A stretch of 64,000 nucleotides of DNA, taken from Actinomadura luzonensis. Its GTDB lineage: Bacteria > Actinomycetota > Actinomycetes > Streptosporangiales > Streptosporangiaceae. Shown piece by piece: positions 6,516 through 15,461 of the stretch (positions within the stretch are counted from its first letter, which is position 1; the number at the start of each line of letters is the position of its first letter). The position numbers and the translations under genes are program-made. Location: assembly GCF_022664455.2 (NCBI RefSeq), contig NZ_JAKRKC020000002.1, positions 2,728,001 to 2,792,000 on the forward strand, given 5' to 3'. The notes under the pieces were generated by a model, which was given only the letters and a program-made list of their open reading frames with translations, did not search any database and was not told where the DNA came from.

Positions 6516-8560
6516 GCCGGGCCGCCCGCGGTCAGGTGCACGGCTCCGGAGCGGCGGACCAGCGCGGCGGTCCAGGAGGGCGGGACGACGATCGTGGACT
6601 CGGCGTCCTCGATGATCGCCGGGCCGGGCAGCAGGTCCGGCATGGTGGCGCGGGTGTGCACCGGCACCTCGACGTAGCCGCCGCGCTCGGCGAAGTAGGC
6701 GGCCCGGCGGCCACCCGCCCCCGCCGGTGGAGGCACGGGGGAGCGCGGGCCGGGGGTGGCGGGCCCCTCCGCCGCCGTGGAGCGCGGGGCGGGGGCGGTG
6801 GTGCCGTTCGTGACGGTGACGCGGACGCGGTAGCCGACCGGCTCGATCTCGCCGCGCTGCGCGATGCCGTACACCTGCCGGTACCGCTCGGCGAACCGGT
6901 CGGCCAGCACCTCGCGCGACGGCGACCAGGCGACGGTCAGGTCGTGCGACTGCCCGCGGAAGCGCACGTCCACCGACCGCTCCACGCGCACCGCCGGGTC
7001 GCCGGGCGAGACCCCCAGGTCGGCGGCGGCCTCCGCCGTCAGCTCGGCGAAGACCGGCTCCGGGTCGCCCGCCTCCAGCCGGGACCTGACCCGGTCCGTG
7101 GACAGCTCGCCGGCCAGCAGCCCCGCCGCCGAGGCCACCCCGCAGTGCGCGGGCACCACCACCGTCGCGATCCCGAACCGCCCGGCCACCCGAGCCGCGT
7201 GCATCGGGCCCGCCCCGCCGAAGGCGACCAGGGCGAACCCGCGCGGGTCGATGCCGCGCTGCACGGTGACGACGTGCACCGCGGACGCCATGGCGGCGCT
7301 GACGATCTCGTGGACGGCGTACGCCGCCGCCTCCCGCGACACGCCGAGCGGCCCGGCCAGCCGGTCCAGCGCCTCGGCCGCCGGCCCGGGCCGCAGCGGG
7401 ATCGAGGCGGAGGAGAGGTAGCCGAGCACCAGGTTGGCGTCCGTGACCGTGGGCTCGGCCCCGCCCAGCCCGTAGCAGGCGGGGCCGGGGGAGGAGCCGG
7501 CCGAGCGCGGCCCGACGCGCAGCGCGCCGGCGGCGTCCAGCCAGGCCACGCTGCCGCCGCCCGCGCCCACCTCGGCCAGGTCGATGGCCGGGGTCTTGAT
7601 CGGCACGCCGGTGCCCGCCCGCCGCCCGCCGAAGCTGCCCTTGCCGCCGACGTGGAACTCGTGGGTGATCTCCGGCCGCCCGCCGCGCACCACGCACGCC
7701 TTGGCGGTCGTCCCGCCCATGTCGAACGAGATCGCCTCCGCGAACCCGGCCCCGGCGGCCGCCAGCACGCCCGCCGCCGGCCCCGACTCGATGGTGGCGA
7801 CCGCCCGCCGCGCGGCCAGCTCGGCGGAGATCACGCCGCCGCCGGACTCCATGACGTGCACGGGGGCGCGGACGCCGAGCGCCGCCAGCCGCTCCCGCAG
7901 CTGGGACAGGTAGGAAGCCATCAGCGGGCCGATGTAGGCGGACATGATGGTGGTGGTGGCGCGCTCGTACTCGCGGATCTCGGGCCACACCTCCGAGGAG
8001 GTCACCACCGCCGGGACCGACGCGCGCAGGATCTCCGCGACCCGGCGCTCGTGCGCGGGGTTGGCGTAGGAGTGGAGCAGGCACACCGCGGCCGAGCCGA
8101 TGCCGCGCCGGGCGATCTCGGCGGCCACCCGCCGCACGGAGCCGTCGTCGAGCGGGGTCAGCACCTCGCCGCGGGCCGAGACGCGCTCGGTGACCTCGAA
8201 GCAGTCCTCGGGCGCGACCGGGGGAGGGGGCGGGGTGAAGCGGAGGTCGTAGCGGTCCTCCTCGACGCGGGCATAGCGGCCGAGCGGCACGACGTCACGG
8301 AAGCCCTCGGTGGTGACGTAGGCGACGCGGGCCCCGGTGCGCTCCAGCACCGCGTTGGTGGCCAGCGTGGTGGCGTGCACGACCCGGGTGACCTGCGCGG
8401 GGTCGCGCCCCGCGAGCACCCGCGTAACGCCCGTGACGATTCCCGCGATGGGGTCGTAGTGGGTACTCAAGCACTTTGCCACGGAAACCGCGCCGCACGA
8501 ATCCCGGAGGACCACATCGGTGAAGGTGCCGCCGACATCGACGCCGATCGCGAAGGCCAC
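6512..8560 (-). CDS. hyuA: Hydantoinase A / oxoprolinase subunit A family protein
   Basis: ATP-binding subunit of 682 residues with an actin-like ASKHA fold. The N-terminus carries the nucleotide-binding GVDVGGTFTDVV, then THYDPIAGIV and ATTLATNAVLERTG. The central domain has SFDMGGTTAKACVV and GAGGGSVAWLD, then GPGPACYGLGG-like residues. It starts at GTG 8560, placed by a leaderless -10 box, and its stop overlaps the hyuB start. A complete A/B pair is typical of the N-methylhydantoinase/5-oxoprolinase family. Confidence 0.92.
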   Translation of the reverse strand: MAFAIGVDVGGTFTDVVLRDSCGAVSVAKCLSTHYDPIAGIVTGVTRVLAGRDPAQVTRVVHATTLATNAVLERTGARVAYVTTEGFRDVVPLGRYARVEEDRYDLRFTPPPPPVAPEDCFEVTERVSARGEVLTPLDDGSVRRVAAEIARRGIGSAAVCLLHSYANPAHERRVAEILRASVPAVVTSSEVWPEIREYERATTTIMSAYIGPLMASYLSQLRERLAALGVRAPVHVMESGGGVISAELAARRAVATIESGPAAGVLAAAGAGFAEAISFDMGGTTAKACVVRGGRPEITHEFHVGGKGSFGGRRAGTGVPIKTPAIDLAEVGAGGGSVAWLDAAGALRVGPRSAGSSPGPACYGLGGAEPTVTDANLVLGYLSSASIPLRPGPAAEALDRLAGPLGVSREAAAYAVHEIVSAAMASAVHVVTVQRGIDPRGFALVAFGGAGPMHAARVAGRFGIATVVVPAHCGVASAAGLLAGELSTDRVRSRLEAGDPEPVFAELTAEAAADLGVSPGDPAVRVERSVDVRFRGQSHDLTVAWSPSREVLADRFAERYRQVYGIAQRGEIEPVGYRVRVTVTNGTTAPAPRSTAAEGPATPGPRSPVPPPAGAGGRRAAYFAERGGYVEVPVHTRATMPDLLPGPAIIEDAESTIVVPPSWTAALVRRSGAVHLTAGGPA

Positions 8561-8566
8561 CCGGGT

Positions 8567-8572
8567 ACGTTA
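8567..8572 (-). promoter_or_regulatory. -10 box TAACGT, leaderless hyuA
   Basis: On the minus strand TAACGT is followed by six bases and then GTG 8560, the leaderless pattern seen repeatedly in this window. Confidence 0.5.
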
Positions 8573-8582
8573 CGCCCCCTAG

Positions 8583-8592
8583 CAAGCGCTTG
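8583..8592. promoter_or_regulatory. Palindrome CAAGCGCTTG
   Basis: A perfect 10-bp palindrome in the 106-bp divergent region between hyuA and the pseudo-protease gene. It could be an operator. A TTGACT box (plus strand, near 8610) with GACCCT 16 bases later is a candidate promoter for the downstream gene. Confidence 0.3.
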
Positions 8593-8666
8593 TCTACGAA
8601 GTGGTCTATTGACTTACGACAGGTGATTGGGACCCTGGTCCTATTCCTTGTGTTGGGAGCGGACAG

Positions 8667-10130
8667 ATGGCGCGCCTCACAGCTCTTCTCGGTGCCATCG
8701 CGGCGGCACTGTTCCTGACCGCGACGCCGGTCGCGGCCCACGACCACCCCAGCGGCATCACCGACCTGGTCACCCCGGCCGTGGTGCGCCTGGAGTCGGT
8801 GTCGCACGTGGACATCACCCTGCTCGACCACATCGGCGAGCTGAAACACGTGGAGCGGTCCTACGACATCCCCTTCGCCATGGGCACCGGCACGGTCGTC
8901 AACCCCGACGGCACCGTCGTCGGCCTGCGCCGCCTCGCGGTGAACCCGAACGACGTGGCGATCTACGCCGCCAACAAGATCTTCGCCGACTACCACAAGG
9001 TCAAGATCCCGGCCGACTACGAGCGGCACAAGCTCTCCGACGACCAGCTCAACCACCACCTGCAGGAGTGCTACCCGCCCAAGACCGACACCGCCACCTG
9101 CATCGTCGCCATCACCACCGAGATCACCGCCTACCCCAACGTCTCCCCGGCCAGCACCACCGGCTACAAGGTCAAGTGCATCAAGGCCGGCCCCAACCCC
9201 GACGACCCCGCCGTGCTGGTGCCGCTGACCCCCGCGACCGGTGTCGGCGTGCCGACCGCGCCGCTCGCCGACAAGGTGCCCGACCAGGTCGGCTCGCCCA
9301 CCAACGTCGCCGGCTTCCTCGGCCGTCCCGGCCCGGACGTGCACCACACCGTCGCCATCGCCCACCTCGGCCAGGGCGGCGGCCAGGGCCAGACGGGCCG
9401 GCCGTTCGCCGACCCGGAGAAGAAGGTGGACGAGCCGGTCGAGCTCGGCGGCATGGCCGACAAGGGCATGGTCGGCGCCCCCGTCATCGGAGACAAGGAC
9501 GGGCACGTCATCGGCCTGCTCATCGGCGGCGGCAAGGAAGGCAAGATGCTCGGGATCAGGGAGGTCCTGAACGTCCTGACCGCGGCCAAGGTGACGCCGC
9601 GCCGCGGGGCCATCGACACCGCGTTCGAGGCGGCGCTGACGCGGTACCACACCAAGTACTACACCGAGGCCGCGCCCGGCTTCCAGCGGGTGCTGGAGCT
9701 CTACCCCGGCAACGTCGTGGCGGCGGGCCTGCTCAAGACCACGCTGGCCAAGCGCGGCGGCCCGGAGGACCAGGGCACCAAGCAGCTCGCCGCGACCTCG
9801 CCCACCTCCTCGCGGCCGCTGTGGCCGTTCCTCGCGGCGGCGGTGGTGCTGTTCCTCGCGGCGGGCGGCGGGGCGTATCTGCTGTGGCGCCGGCGCTCTC
9901 CTGACAAGGTGACCGAACCGCCGCAGCCGCTTGCGGCCGGGCCGCCGTACGACGAGGGCGCGAACCAGACCGTGGTCGTGCGGAGGTCCCAGCCGTTCCA
10001 AGTGGTCCCGCAGCAGCAGCAGGTGATGACCGCGCAGGAGGCCCCGATGAAGTACTGCACGTCGTGCGGCATGAGGCTGGGGCACGCGCACCGCTTCTGC
10101 GGCTACTGTGGTCACCCCATCGAGACGTGA
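8667..10130 (+). CDS. Exported trypsin-like pseudo-protease with TM helix and cytoplasmic zinc ribbon
   Basis: Secreted/anchored protein of 487 residues, role unknown. A signal peptide (residues 1-25, ending VAAHDH) is followed by a trypsin-2-like domain recognisable from GTGTVVNPDGTVVGL and GAPVIGDKDGHVIGLLIGG. The catalytic His expected after the first motif and the nucleophilic Ser of GxSGGP are both absent (LRRLAVN; DKGMVGAP), so it is unlikely to be proteolytic. A TPR-like helix pair, a TM helix (around 389-412) and a cytoplasmic tail with CTSCGMRLGHAHRFCGYCG, a zinc ribbon, follow. Its stop overlaps the kinase start (TGATG), suggesting a sensor/kinase pair. Confidence 0.75.
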   Translation: MARLTALLGAIAAALFLTATPVAAHDHPSGITDLVTPAVVRLESVSHVDITLLDHIGELKHVERSYDIPFAMGTGTVVNPDGTVVGLRRLAVNPNDVAIYAANKIFADYHKVKIPADYERHKLSDDQLNHHLQECYPPKTDTATCIVAITTEITAYPNVSPASTTGYKVKCIKAGPNPDDPAVLVPLTPATGVGVPTAPLADKVPDQVGSPTNVAGFLGRPGPDVHHTVAIAHLGQGGGQGQTGRPFADPEKKVDEPVELGGMADKGMVGAPVIGDKDGHVIGLLIGGGKEGKMLGIREVLNVLTAAKVTPRRGAIDTAFEAALTRYHTKYYTEAAPGFQRVLELYPGNVVAAGLLKTTLAKRGGPEDQGTKQLAATSPTSSRPLWPFLAAAVVLFLAAGGGAYLLWRRRSPDKVTEPPQPLAAGPPYDEGANQTVVVRRSQPFQVVPQQQQVMTAQEAPMKYCTSCGMRLGHAHRFCGYCGHPIET

Positions 10131-11932
10131 TGCAATTGAACGAGAGATCGCTCATCGGCCAGGAGGTGGCCGGGTACTACATCGAGGACATCGTGGGCAA
10201 GGGCGGCATGGCCGTCGTCTACCTGGCGCTCGACCCGCGGCTGAGCCGCCGGGTGGCGCTGAAGATCCTCAACCCGGTGCTCAGCGTCGACGACCGGTTC
10301 AGGCAGCGGTTCATCCTGGAGTCCAGGACGGTCGCCAGCATCGAGCACCCCAACATCATCCCGATCTACGAGGCCAACGCCGACGCCGACGGCGTGCTCT
10401 ACATCGCCATGCGCTACGTCGACGGCCTCGACCTGCGCCGGCTCATCCACGACCGGGGGCCGCTGCCGCTCGGCCCGGCCAACCGCATCTTCGCCCAGGT
10501 CGCCGCCGCGCTCGACGCCGCGCACGCGCACGACCTCATCCACCGCGACGTCAAGCCGGCCAACATCCTGCTGGCCGGCGACCACGTCTACCTCACCGAC
10601 TTCGGCATCACCAAGCACCGCTCGTCCATCTCCGGGCTGACGCAGACCGACCAGTTCATCGGCACGCCCCGGTACATGTCGCCCGAGCAGATCAACAAGG
10701 AGCACATCGACGGGCGCTGCGACCAGTACGCGCTGGGCTGCGTGGTCTACGAGGCGCTGTCGGCGCGGCTGCCGTTCCAGCGGGAGAACGACATCGCGCT
10801 GCTGTGGGCGCACCTGGCCGAGCAGCCGGTGCCGCTGTCGCACATCAGGCCCGAGCTGCCGCCGCAGGTGGACGCGGTGATGGCGCGGGCGCTGGCCAAG
10901 TCGCCCGAGCAGCGCTACGCCACCTGCACCGAGTTCGTCACGGCGCTGCGGGACGCCATCAGCGGCCCCCAGGCCGACCAGGACGACCTGCTGGGCAGGG
11001 GCGGGCTGGTGCCGCGGCCCGGCACGAGCCCGCACTCGGGCCCGTACCCGGTGCCGGGCCCGCCCTCCGGGCCCGGCTCGTCGGGGCCGCACTCGGTGCC
11101 CGGCTCGTCGGGGCCGCACTCGGTGCCCGGTTCGTCCGGGCCGCACTCGGTGCCAGGGTTGTCGGGGCCGCACTCCGTGCCTGGTTCGTCCGGGCCGCAC
11201 TCCTACCCGTTCGGCGCGCCGCCGTCGGGGGCACAGGGCGGGTCACAGGCCGGGCCGCGGGCGAGCTCCGCGCACACCGGCCCCCTGCCGCCCGGGGCGC
11301 CGACCCGGGAGGGCACGCGTGGCAAGCGTCCCGGCCGGGTGCCGATCGTGGCCGTCACGCTGGTCGCCGCCGTCGCCGCGCTCGCGCTGGTGGCGTTCAT
11401 CGTCTTCAGCCACCGCGGCGACACCTGGGCGCGCTACCAGCCCAGCCCGGCCGCGCCGCTCGCCTTCGACTACCCGGGCGACTGGACCGCCCGCACCCAT
11501 CGCGACCTGTTCGCCGTGGCCTCGCCGCACGCCGCGGAGTTCGAGTCGTTGTTCGTCTCAGGCCCGGGGGCCGACTGGGCGGCGGTCTCGCAGATCGTCG
11601 CCGACGACCCCGACAGCGCCTCCGGCGTGTACGTCCAGACCTCCGACACCGTCGACCCGGCCGGCGACGCCGACCAGATGAAGGCCAAGATGGAGGCCCT
11701 GCTGCCCGGCACGGTCGACCTCGACAAGCCGGTGCAGGACCAGGCGGGCAACAAGCCGGCCACCCGCTTCGACGGCTCGCTGATCGACCAGTCGACCGGC
11801 ACCCGGCTGGGCTTCGTCAGCTACGTGATCGGCCGGCAGCCCAAGAACATGCTGGTGATGTACTTCTGCGCCAAGGCGAACTGCGACGACGCGACCCAGG
11901 CCCGCTTCCGGCAGAGCATCCACGTCTCGTGA
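10130..11932 (+). CDS. Membrane-bound serine/threonine protein kinase
   Basis: Hanks-type kinase of 600 residues. Gly loop GKGGMAVVY, VALK with catalytic Lys about residue 45, HRDVKPANIL about 138-147 and DFG Asp about 157 are all present, so the kinase domain looks active. A Pro/Ser/Gly linker with five GPHSVPG repeats follows, then one TM helix (about 403-426) and a ~170-residue extracellular domain starting at TWARYQPSPAAPLAFDYPGD. PASTA repeats are absent, so the ligand is probably not peptidoglycan. ATG 10130 overlaps the previous stop; GTG 10127 is also in frame. Co-translation with the pseudo-protease suggests one signalling unit. Confidence 0.92.
   Translation: MQLNERSLIGQEVAGYYIEDIVGKGGMAVVYLALDPRLSRRVALKILNPVLSVDDRFRQRFILESRTVASIEHPNIIPIYEANADADGVLYIAMRYVDGLDLRRLIHDRGPLPLGPANRIFAQVAAALDAAHAHDLIHRDVKPANILLAGDHVYLTDFGITKHRSSISGLTQTDQFIGTPRYMSPEQINKEHIDGRCDQYALGCVVYEALSARLPFQRENDIALLWAHLAEQPVPLSHIRPELPPQVDAVMARALAKSPEQRYATCTEFVTALRDAISGPQADQDDLLGRGGLVPRPGTSPHSGPYPVPGPPSGPGSSGPHSVPGSSGPHSVPGSSGPHSVPGLSGPHSVPGSSGPHSYPFGAPPSGAQGGSQAGPRASSAHTGPLPPGAPTREGTRGKRPGRVPIVAVTLVAAVAALALVAFIVFSHRGDTWARYQPSPAAPLAFDYPGDWTARTHRDLFAVASPHAAEFESLFVSGPGADWAAVSQIVADDPDSASGVYVQTSDTVDPAGDADQMKAKMEALLPGTVDLDKPVQDQAGNKPATRFDGSLIDQSTGTRLGFVSYVIGRQPKNMLVMYFCAKANCDDATQARFRQSIHVS
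11078..11212 (+). repeat. Five 27-bp repeats encoding SSGPHSVPG
   Basis: Five in-frame 9-codon units lie in the kinase juxtamembrane linker; the fourth begins LSG and the fifth degenerates to SSGPHSYPF. It is a low-complexity spacer that could vary in copy number. Confidence 0.9.
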
Positions 11933-12001
11933 CCGGCGGGCGCACTTGGAACTGACTTGTGTCCGGCTTGGCCTGGGTGTTCAAGGCACGGGCGCGGAGT
12001 C

Positions 12002-12007
12002 TACCCT
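12002..12007 (+). promoter_or_regulatory. -10 box TACCCT, leaderless response regulator
   Basis: TACCCT, six bases, then GTG 12014. This decides the start against an upstream in-frame ATG at 11957. Confidence 0.6.
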
Positions 12008-12013
12008 CCGTGC

Positions 12014-12670
12014 GTGGGCATTCGCATAGTCATCGCCGACGACCAGGCGATGGTGAGGGCCGGGTTGCGCATGGTCGTCGATAGCGACCCCGGCATGGAA
12101 GTCGTCGGCGAGGCCGCCGACGGGCGGGAGGCGATCGCCGTGGCGCGGCGGACGCGCCCGGACATCGTCCTCATGGACATCTCGATGCCCAGGCTCGACG
12201 GGCTGTCGGCGGCGAAGGAGCTGCTGGACACGCCTTCGCCGCCGAAGGTCATCACGCTGACCACGTTCGACACCGACGAGAACCTGTACGCGGCGCTGCG
12301 CGCCGGCACCAGCGGGTTCCTGCTGAAGGTCTCGCCGCCGGAGCAGCTCCTCGACGCGATCCGGGTGGTGCACGCGGGCGACGCGCTGCTCGACCCGGCG
12401 GTGACCAGCCGGGTGATCGCCACGTTCGCCGGGCGGGCCGAGCCGACGCCCTCGCCGGCGCTGGCCGAGCTGACGCCGCGCGAGCTGGAGGTGCTGCGGC
12501 TGCTGGCGCGCGGCCTGACCAACGCGGAGATCGCCGGCGAGCTGTACGTGGGGGAGGCGACGGTCAAGACGCACGTGGCGCGGGTGCTGATGAAGCTGTC
12601 CCTGCGGGACCGGGCGCAGGCGGTGGTGTTCGCGTACGAGACCGGCGTGGTCCGGCCGGGGGCCGCCTGA
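12014..12670 (+). CDS. NarL/FixJ-family response regulator (orphan)
   Basis: 218 residues: receiver domain beginning GIRIVIADDQAMVRAG, phosphoacceptor Asp in DIVLMDISMPR (around residue 54), conserved Lys in FLLKVSPPEQL, and a C-terminal LuxR-type HTH starting LTPRELEVLRLLARGLTNAEIA (partly quoted). No histidine kinase lies next to it; the gene upstream is a Ser/Thr kinase on the same strand, and the nearest kinase-like gene in the window (34804) is distant. It would regulate transcription on phosphorylation; targets unknown. Confidence 0.92.
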   Translation: MGIRIVIADDQAMVRAGLRMVVDSDPGMEVVGEAADGREAIAVARRTRPDIVLMDISMPRLDGLSAAKELLDTPSPPKVITLTTFDTDENLYAALRAGTSGFLLKVSPPEQLLDAIRVVHAGDALLDPAVTSRVIATFAGRAEPTPSPALAELTPRELEVLRLLARGLTNAEIAGELYVGEATVKTHVARVLMKLSLRDRAQAVVFAYETGVVRPGAA

Positions 12671-12687
12671 CGGTTTGCTCAGGTCAC

Positions 12688-12721
12688 CCGCCTTGTGTGT
12701 ATATTTTCCGGCATAAGGCGG
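12688..12721 (+). promoter_or_regulatory. Inverted repeat around an AT-rich -10 region
   Basis: CCGCCTT (12688-12694) and AAGGCGG (12715-12721) are perfect 7-bp arms flanking TATATT (12700-12705), the most AT-rich stretch nearby. It looks like the promoter of the following operon with a possible operator. A weak terminator for the response regulator is the alternative. Confidence 0.4.
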
Positions 12722-12738
12722 TTGATACAGGAGATTTT

Positions 12739-14835
12739 ATGCGAGCGTTCCCCCGGGTGCTCTTCGACGAGGCCCACAGCGAGTCGTGGACCGTGCGGCG
12801 CGAGGTGGCCGAGGCCATCAACCCCGCCCACCCCGACGACAACAGCTACGCGCGGGCCGCGGCCCTGCTGCGCCATCTCGGGCACACGGTGACCGCCCGC
12901 ACCTCGGGAACGCTCCAGCCGGACGTGCTGGCCGGGCACGACGTCCTGGTGATCGCGCACCCGTCGGGCGAGCGCTGGGAGCGCACCACCGGCCAGGGCA
13001 GCCCGGTCCTGTCCGCCGCCGAGCTGGACGCGATCGAGGCGTACGTGGCCGGCGGCGGCGGGCTCGTGGTGCTGGCCGAGGAGGAGCAGGACAAGTACGG
13101 CAACAACCTGCGCGACCTGCTGGCCCGGTTCGGCCTCGGCATCGGCCACACGACCGTCCGCGACCCCGGGCACGCCCACCGCGGCGTCGCCACCTGGGTG
13201 CGGGCCGCCCGCGCCACCGGCGACGGCCTGCTCGCCGGCGTCAGGGACGCCTGCTTCTACCGCAGCGGCGTCCTCACCGTGGCGCCGGGCACCGCGGCGA
13301 CCGTGCTGTTCACCACCTCCGGCACGGCCGACCCGGCGGGCGCGCCGCTCGCCGTCGCCGTGCGGCACGGGCGCGGCCGGGTCGTCGCCTTCGCCGACTC
13401 CGACCTGTTCGGCGACGACTCGATCGACGACTACGACCACCGCAGGCTCTGGGGCAACGCCGTCACCTGGGCCGCCCGCCTGCCCGAGGACGGCGCCCCC
13501 TCGGACGGCACCGCGCACATCGCCGCGGTCGGCAGCGGGGCGGCCAAGGCCGGGCTGTTCGCGGCGCTCAAGGCCGCCGTCGAGGAGCTGCGCCCGCTGC
13601 AGGTCAAGGACGGCTCGGTGCCTGAGGAGGGCAAGGAGCGCGCCGCGGCGCTGGTGGAGCGGATCTCCGCGCGCGTCGGCGAGCTCGCGCCGCACTTCCC
13701 GCACGACGCGGCGTACCTGGAGGCCGTGCGCCGCGACCTCGCCGCGTGGGCGGCCGGCGGGCTCGGCGTGCCCGACTTCCTCGACTCTCTCGACCTGTTC
13801 CACCCCGACACCCAGCGTGTGGACGGCCTGGAGCACCTGGTCGTGTTCCCCATGTACACCCAGAACGGCAACCCGGACCGCAACCTGGAGGCCGTCTGGA
13901 TCCGCACGATCTGGCCGGACTGGCTGGCCCGCCTGGAGGCCGGCGGCTACGACAACCCGATGTTCGTGCCGATCGGCTTCATCGACTTCACCTCCGGCTA
14001 CGACACCCACTCGGCCGTGCTGTTCCCCGAGACCGTGGCCGTGCGGCAGGCGCCCGCCCGCTTCACCTGGGGCGGCATCTTCGCCGACCGCGAGGCCGCC
14101 AGGTTCCGCCGGGTGTCGGCGGCCGCGGCCGAGACCCTCAAGCTCGACCTGCCGCCGGACGCCGCCCGGCTGCTGGCCTCCCAGCAGCTCGCCGAGGACA
14201 CCTTCGTGCTCTGGGACCTGGTCCACGACCGCACGCACAGCCACGGCGACCTGCCGTTCGACCCGTTCATGATCAAGCAGCGGATGCCGTACTGGCTGTA
14301 CTCGCTGGAGGAGCTGCGCTGCGACCTGACCGCGTTCGGCGAGGCGGTCGAGCTGGAGCGGCAGGGCGTGCCGCACGCCCGGTACGTGCAGCACGCCATC
14401 CTGTTCGACCGGCTGTTCCGCTTCCCGATCAGCGGCGCGCGGGTGCGCAACTACGACGGGCTCGGCGGCCAGCTCCTGTTCGCCTACCTGCACCGCAACG
14501 ACATCGTCCGGTGGACCGACAACCGGCTCTCGATCGACTGGGACCGGGTCGCGGACGGCGTCGCCGACCTGCGCGGCGAGGTGGAGAAGCTCTACCGCGA
14601 CAGCATCGACCGCTCCAAGCTGGCGCACTGGCTGGCGGCCTACGAGCTGGTGACCGCGTACGTGGCCCCGCACCCGGCCTCCGTCTGGGCCAAGGGCGTC
14701 GCGGCGCTGCCGGAGGAGCAGAAGGCCAAGGTGGACGCGGTGCTGCCGGACGAGTTCCCCCTGAGCATGTTCTACGAGGCACTGCGCCGTAAGCTGACGG
14801 ACGTGGTCGAATCGACTGAGGGAATCCGCGCATGA
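12739..14835 (+). CDS. DUF6421 protein fused to an N-terminal amidotransferase-like domain
   Basis: 698 residues, function unknown. The C-terminal ~450 residues (from about KAGLFAALKAAVEELRPLQ) match DUF6421 as I remember it, including GYDTHSAVLFPETVAVR, WDLVHDRTHSHGDLPFDPF, SLEELRCDLTAF and RVRNYDGLGGQLLFAYLH; His/Asp clusters could bind metal. The N-terminal ~240 residues form a separate Rossmann/GATase-like domain (FDEAHSESW, LVIAHPSGERW, VAGGGGLVVLAEEE), similar in style to DUF4350. A strong ribosome site (caggag) precedes ATG 12739. The stop overlaps the next gene's ATG, and I recall the DUF6421-SDR-threonine aldolase order from other actinomycetes. Confidence 0.8.
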   Translation: MRAFPRVLFDEAHSESWTVRREVAEAINPAHPDDNSYARAAALLRHLGHTVTARTSGTLQPDVLAGHDVLVIAHPSGERWERTTGQGSPVLSAAELDAIEAYVAGGGGLVVLAEEEQDKYGNNLRDLLARFGLGIGHTTVRDPGHAHRGVATWVRAARATGDGLLAGVRDACFYRSGVLTVAPGTAATVLFTTSGTADPAGAPLAVAVRHGRGRVVAFADSDLFGDDSIDDYDHRRLWGNAVTWAARLPEDGAPSDGTAHIAAVGSGAAKAGLFAALKAAVEELRPLQVKDGSVPEEGKERAAALVERISARVGELAPHFPHDAAYLEAVRRDLAAWAAGGLGVPDFLDSLDLFHPDTQRVDGLEHLVVFPMYTQNGNPDRNLEAVWIRTIWPDWLARLEAGGYDNPMFVPIGFIDFTSGYDTHSAVLFPETVAVRQAPARFTWGGIFADREAARFRRVSAAAAETLKLDLPPDAARLLASQQLAEDTFVLWDLVHDRTHSHGDLPFDPFMIKQRMPYWLYSLEELRCDLTAFGEAVELERQGVPHARYVQHAILFDRLFRFPISGARVRNYDGLGGQLLFAYLHRNDIVRWTDNRLSIDWDRVADGVADLRGEVEKLYRDSIDRSKLAHWLAAYELVTAYVAPHPASVWAKGVAALPEEQKAKVDAVLPDEFPLSMFYEALRRKLTDVVESTEGIRA

Positions 14836-15461
14836 TCATTCTGGTGACCGGCTCGGCCGGGCCCGCCGGCCAGGCCGTGACCGCATATTTCCGTAAGAAC
14901 GGCGACACCGTCATCGGCGTCGACAAGGACGACGTGGACCTCCTCGACCGCGCCGCCGTCCAGCGGCTGGCCGAGCGGGTCGAGCGCGAGCACGGCCGCG
15001 TGGACGGCGTCGTGCACCTCGTGGGCGGCTGGCGCGGGTCATCCTCCTTCGCCGAGACCTCGCTCGACGACTGGGACCTCCTGCACGACCTGCTCATCCG
15101 CACCCTCCAGCACGTCTCGCTGGCCTTCGAGCCGCTGCTGCGCCACAGCGCCGACGGCCGCTTCGTGATCGTCTCGGCCAAGGCCGCCGAGCGGCCCTCC
15201 GCCGGCGGCGCCGTCTACGGCGCGGCCAAGGCGGCGGCGGAGGCGTGGACCCTCGCCCTGGCCGACGCGCTGTCCGGCACCTCCTCCGCGGCCGTCGTCC
15301 TCGTCGTCAAGGCCCTGGTCAACGAGGCCATGCGGGCCGAGAAGCCGCAGGCCCGATTCCCCGGCTTCACCGACGTCAACGACCTCGCGGCGGCGATCGG
15401 CGGCCTCTGGGACCGCCCCGCCGCCGAGCTCAACGGCACCCGATTGGACCTCACCTCTTGA
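14832..15461 (+). CDS. Short-chain dehydrogenase/reductase family protein
   Basis: A compact 209-residue SDR with the N-terminal cofactor loop TGSAGPAGQAV, VVHLVGGWRG in the NNAG position and the catalytic Ser/Tyr/Lys region IVSAKAAERPSAGGAVYGAAK. It overlaps DUF6421 upstream and the aldolase downstream by four bases each. Co-translation suggests a shared pathway that reduces or oxidises a hydroxy-amino acid-like compound, which is inference. Confidence 0.85.
   Translation: MIILVTGSAGPAGQAVTAYFRKNGDTVIGVDKDDVDLLDRAAVQRLAERVEREHGRVDGVVHLVGGWRGSSSFAETSLDDWDLLHDLLIRTLQHVSLAFEPLLRHSADGRFVIVSAKAAERPSAGGAVYGAAKAAAEAWTLALADALSGTSSAAVVLVVKALVNEAMRAEKPQARFPGFTDVNDLAAAIGGLWDRPAAELNGTRLDLTS

Noticed and set aside
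4806-8084. A 1092-codon minus-strand open frame
   Set aside because: Its first half is an out-of-frame shadow of hyuA; only the part from ATG 6515 is hyuB.
11078-11212. Repeats in the kinase gene as a CRISPR or VNTR element
   Set aside because: The units are in frame, encode a regular GPHSVPG linker and have no spacers.
11957-12013. Upstream start for the NarL regulator
   Set aside because: It would lie upstream of the -10 box TACCCT and adds Cys/Pro-rich sequence before the canonical receiver start.
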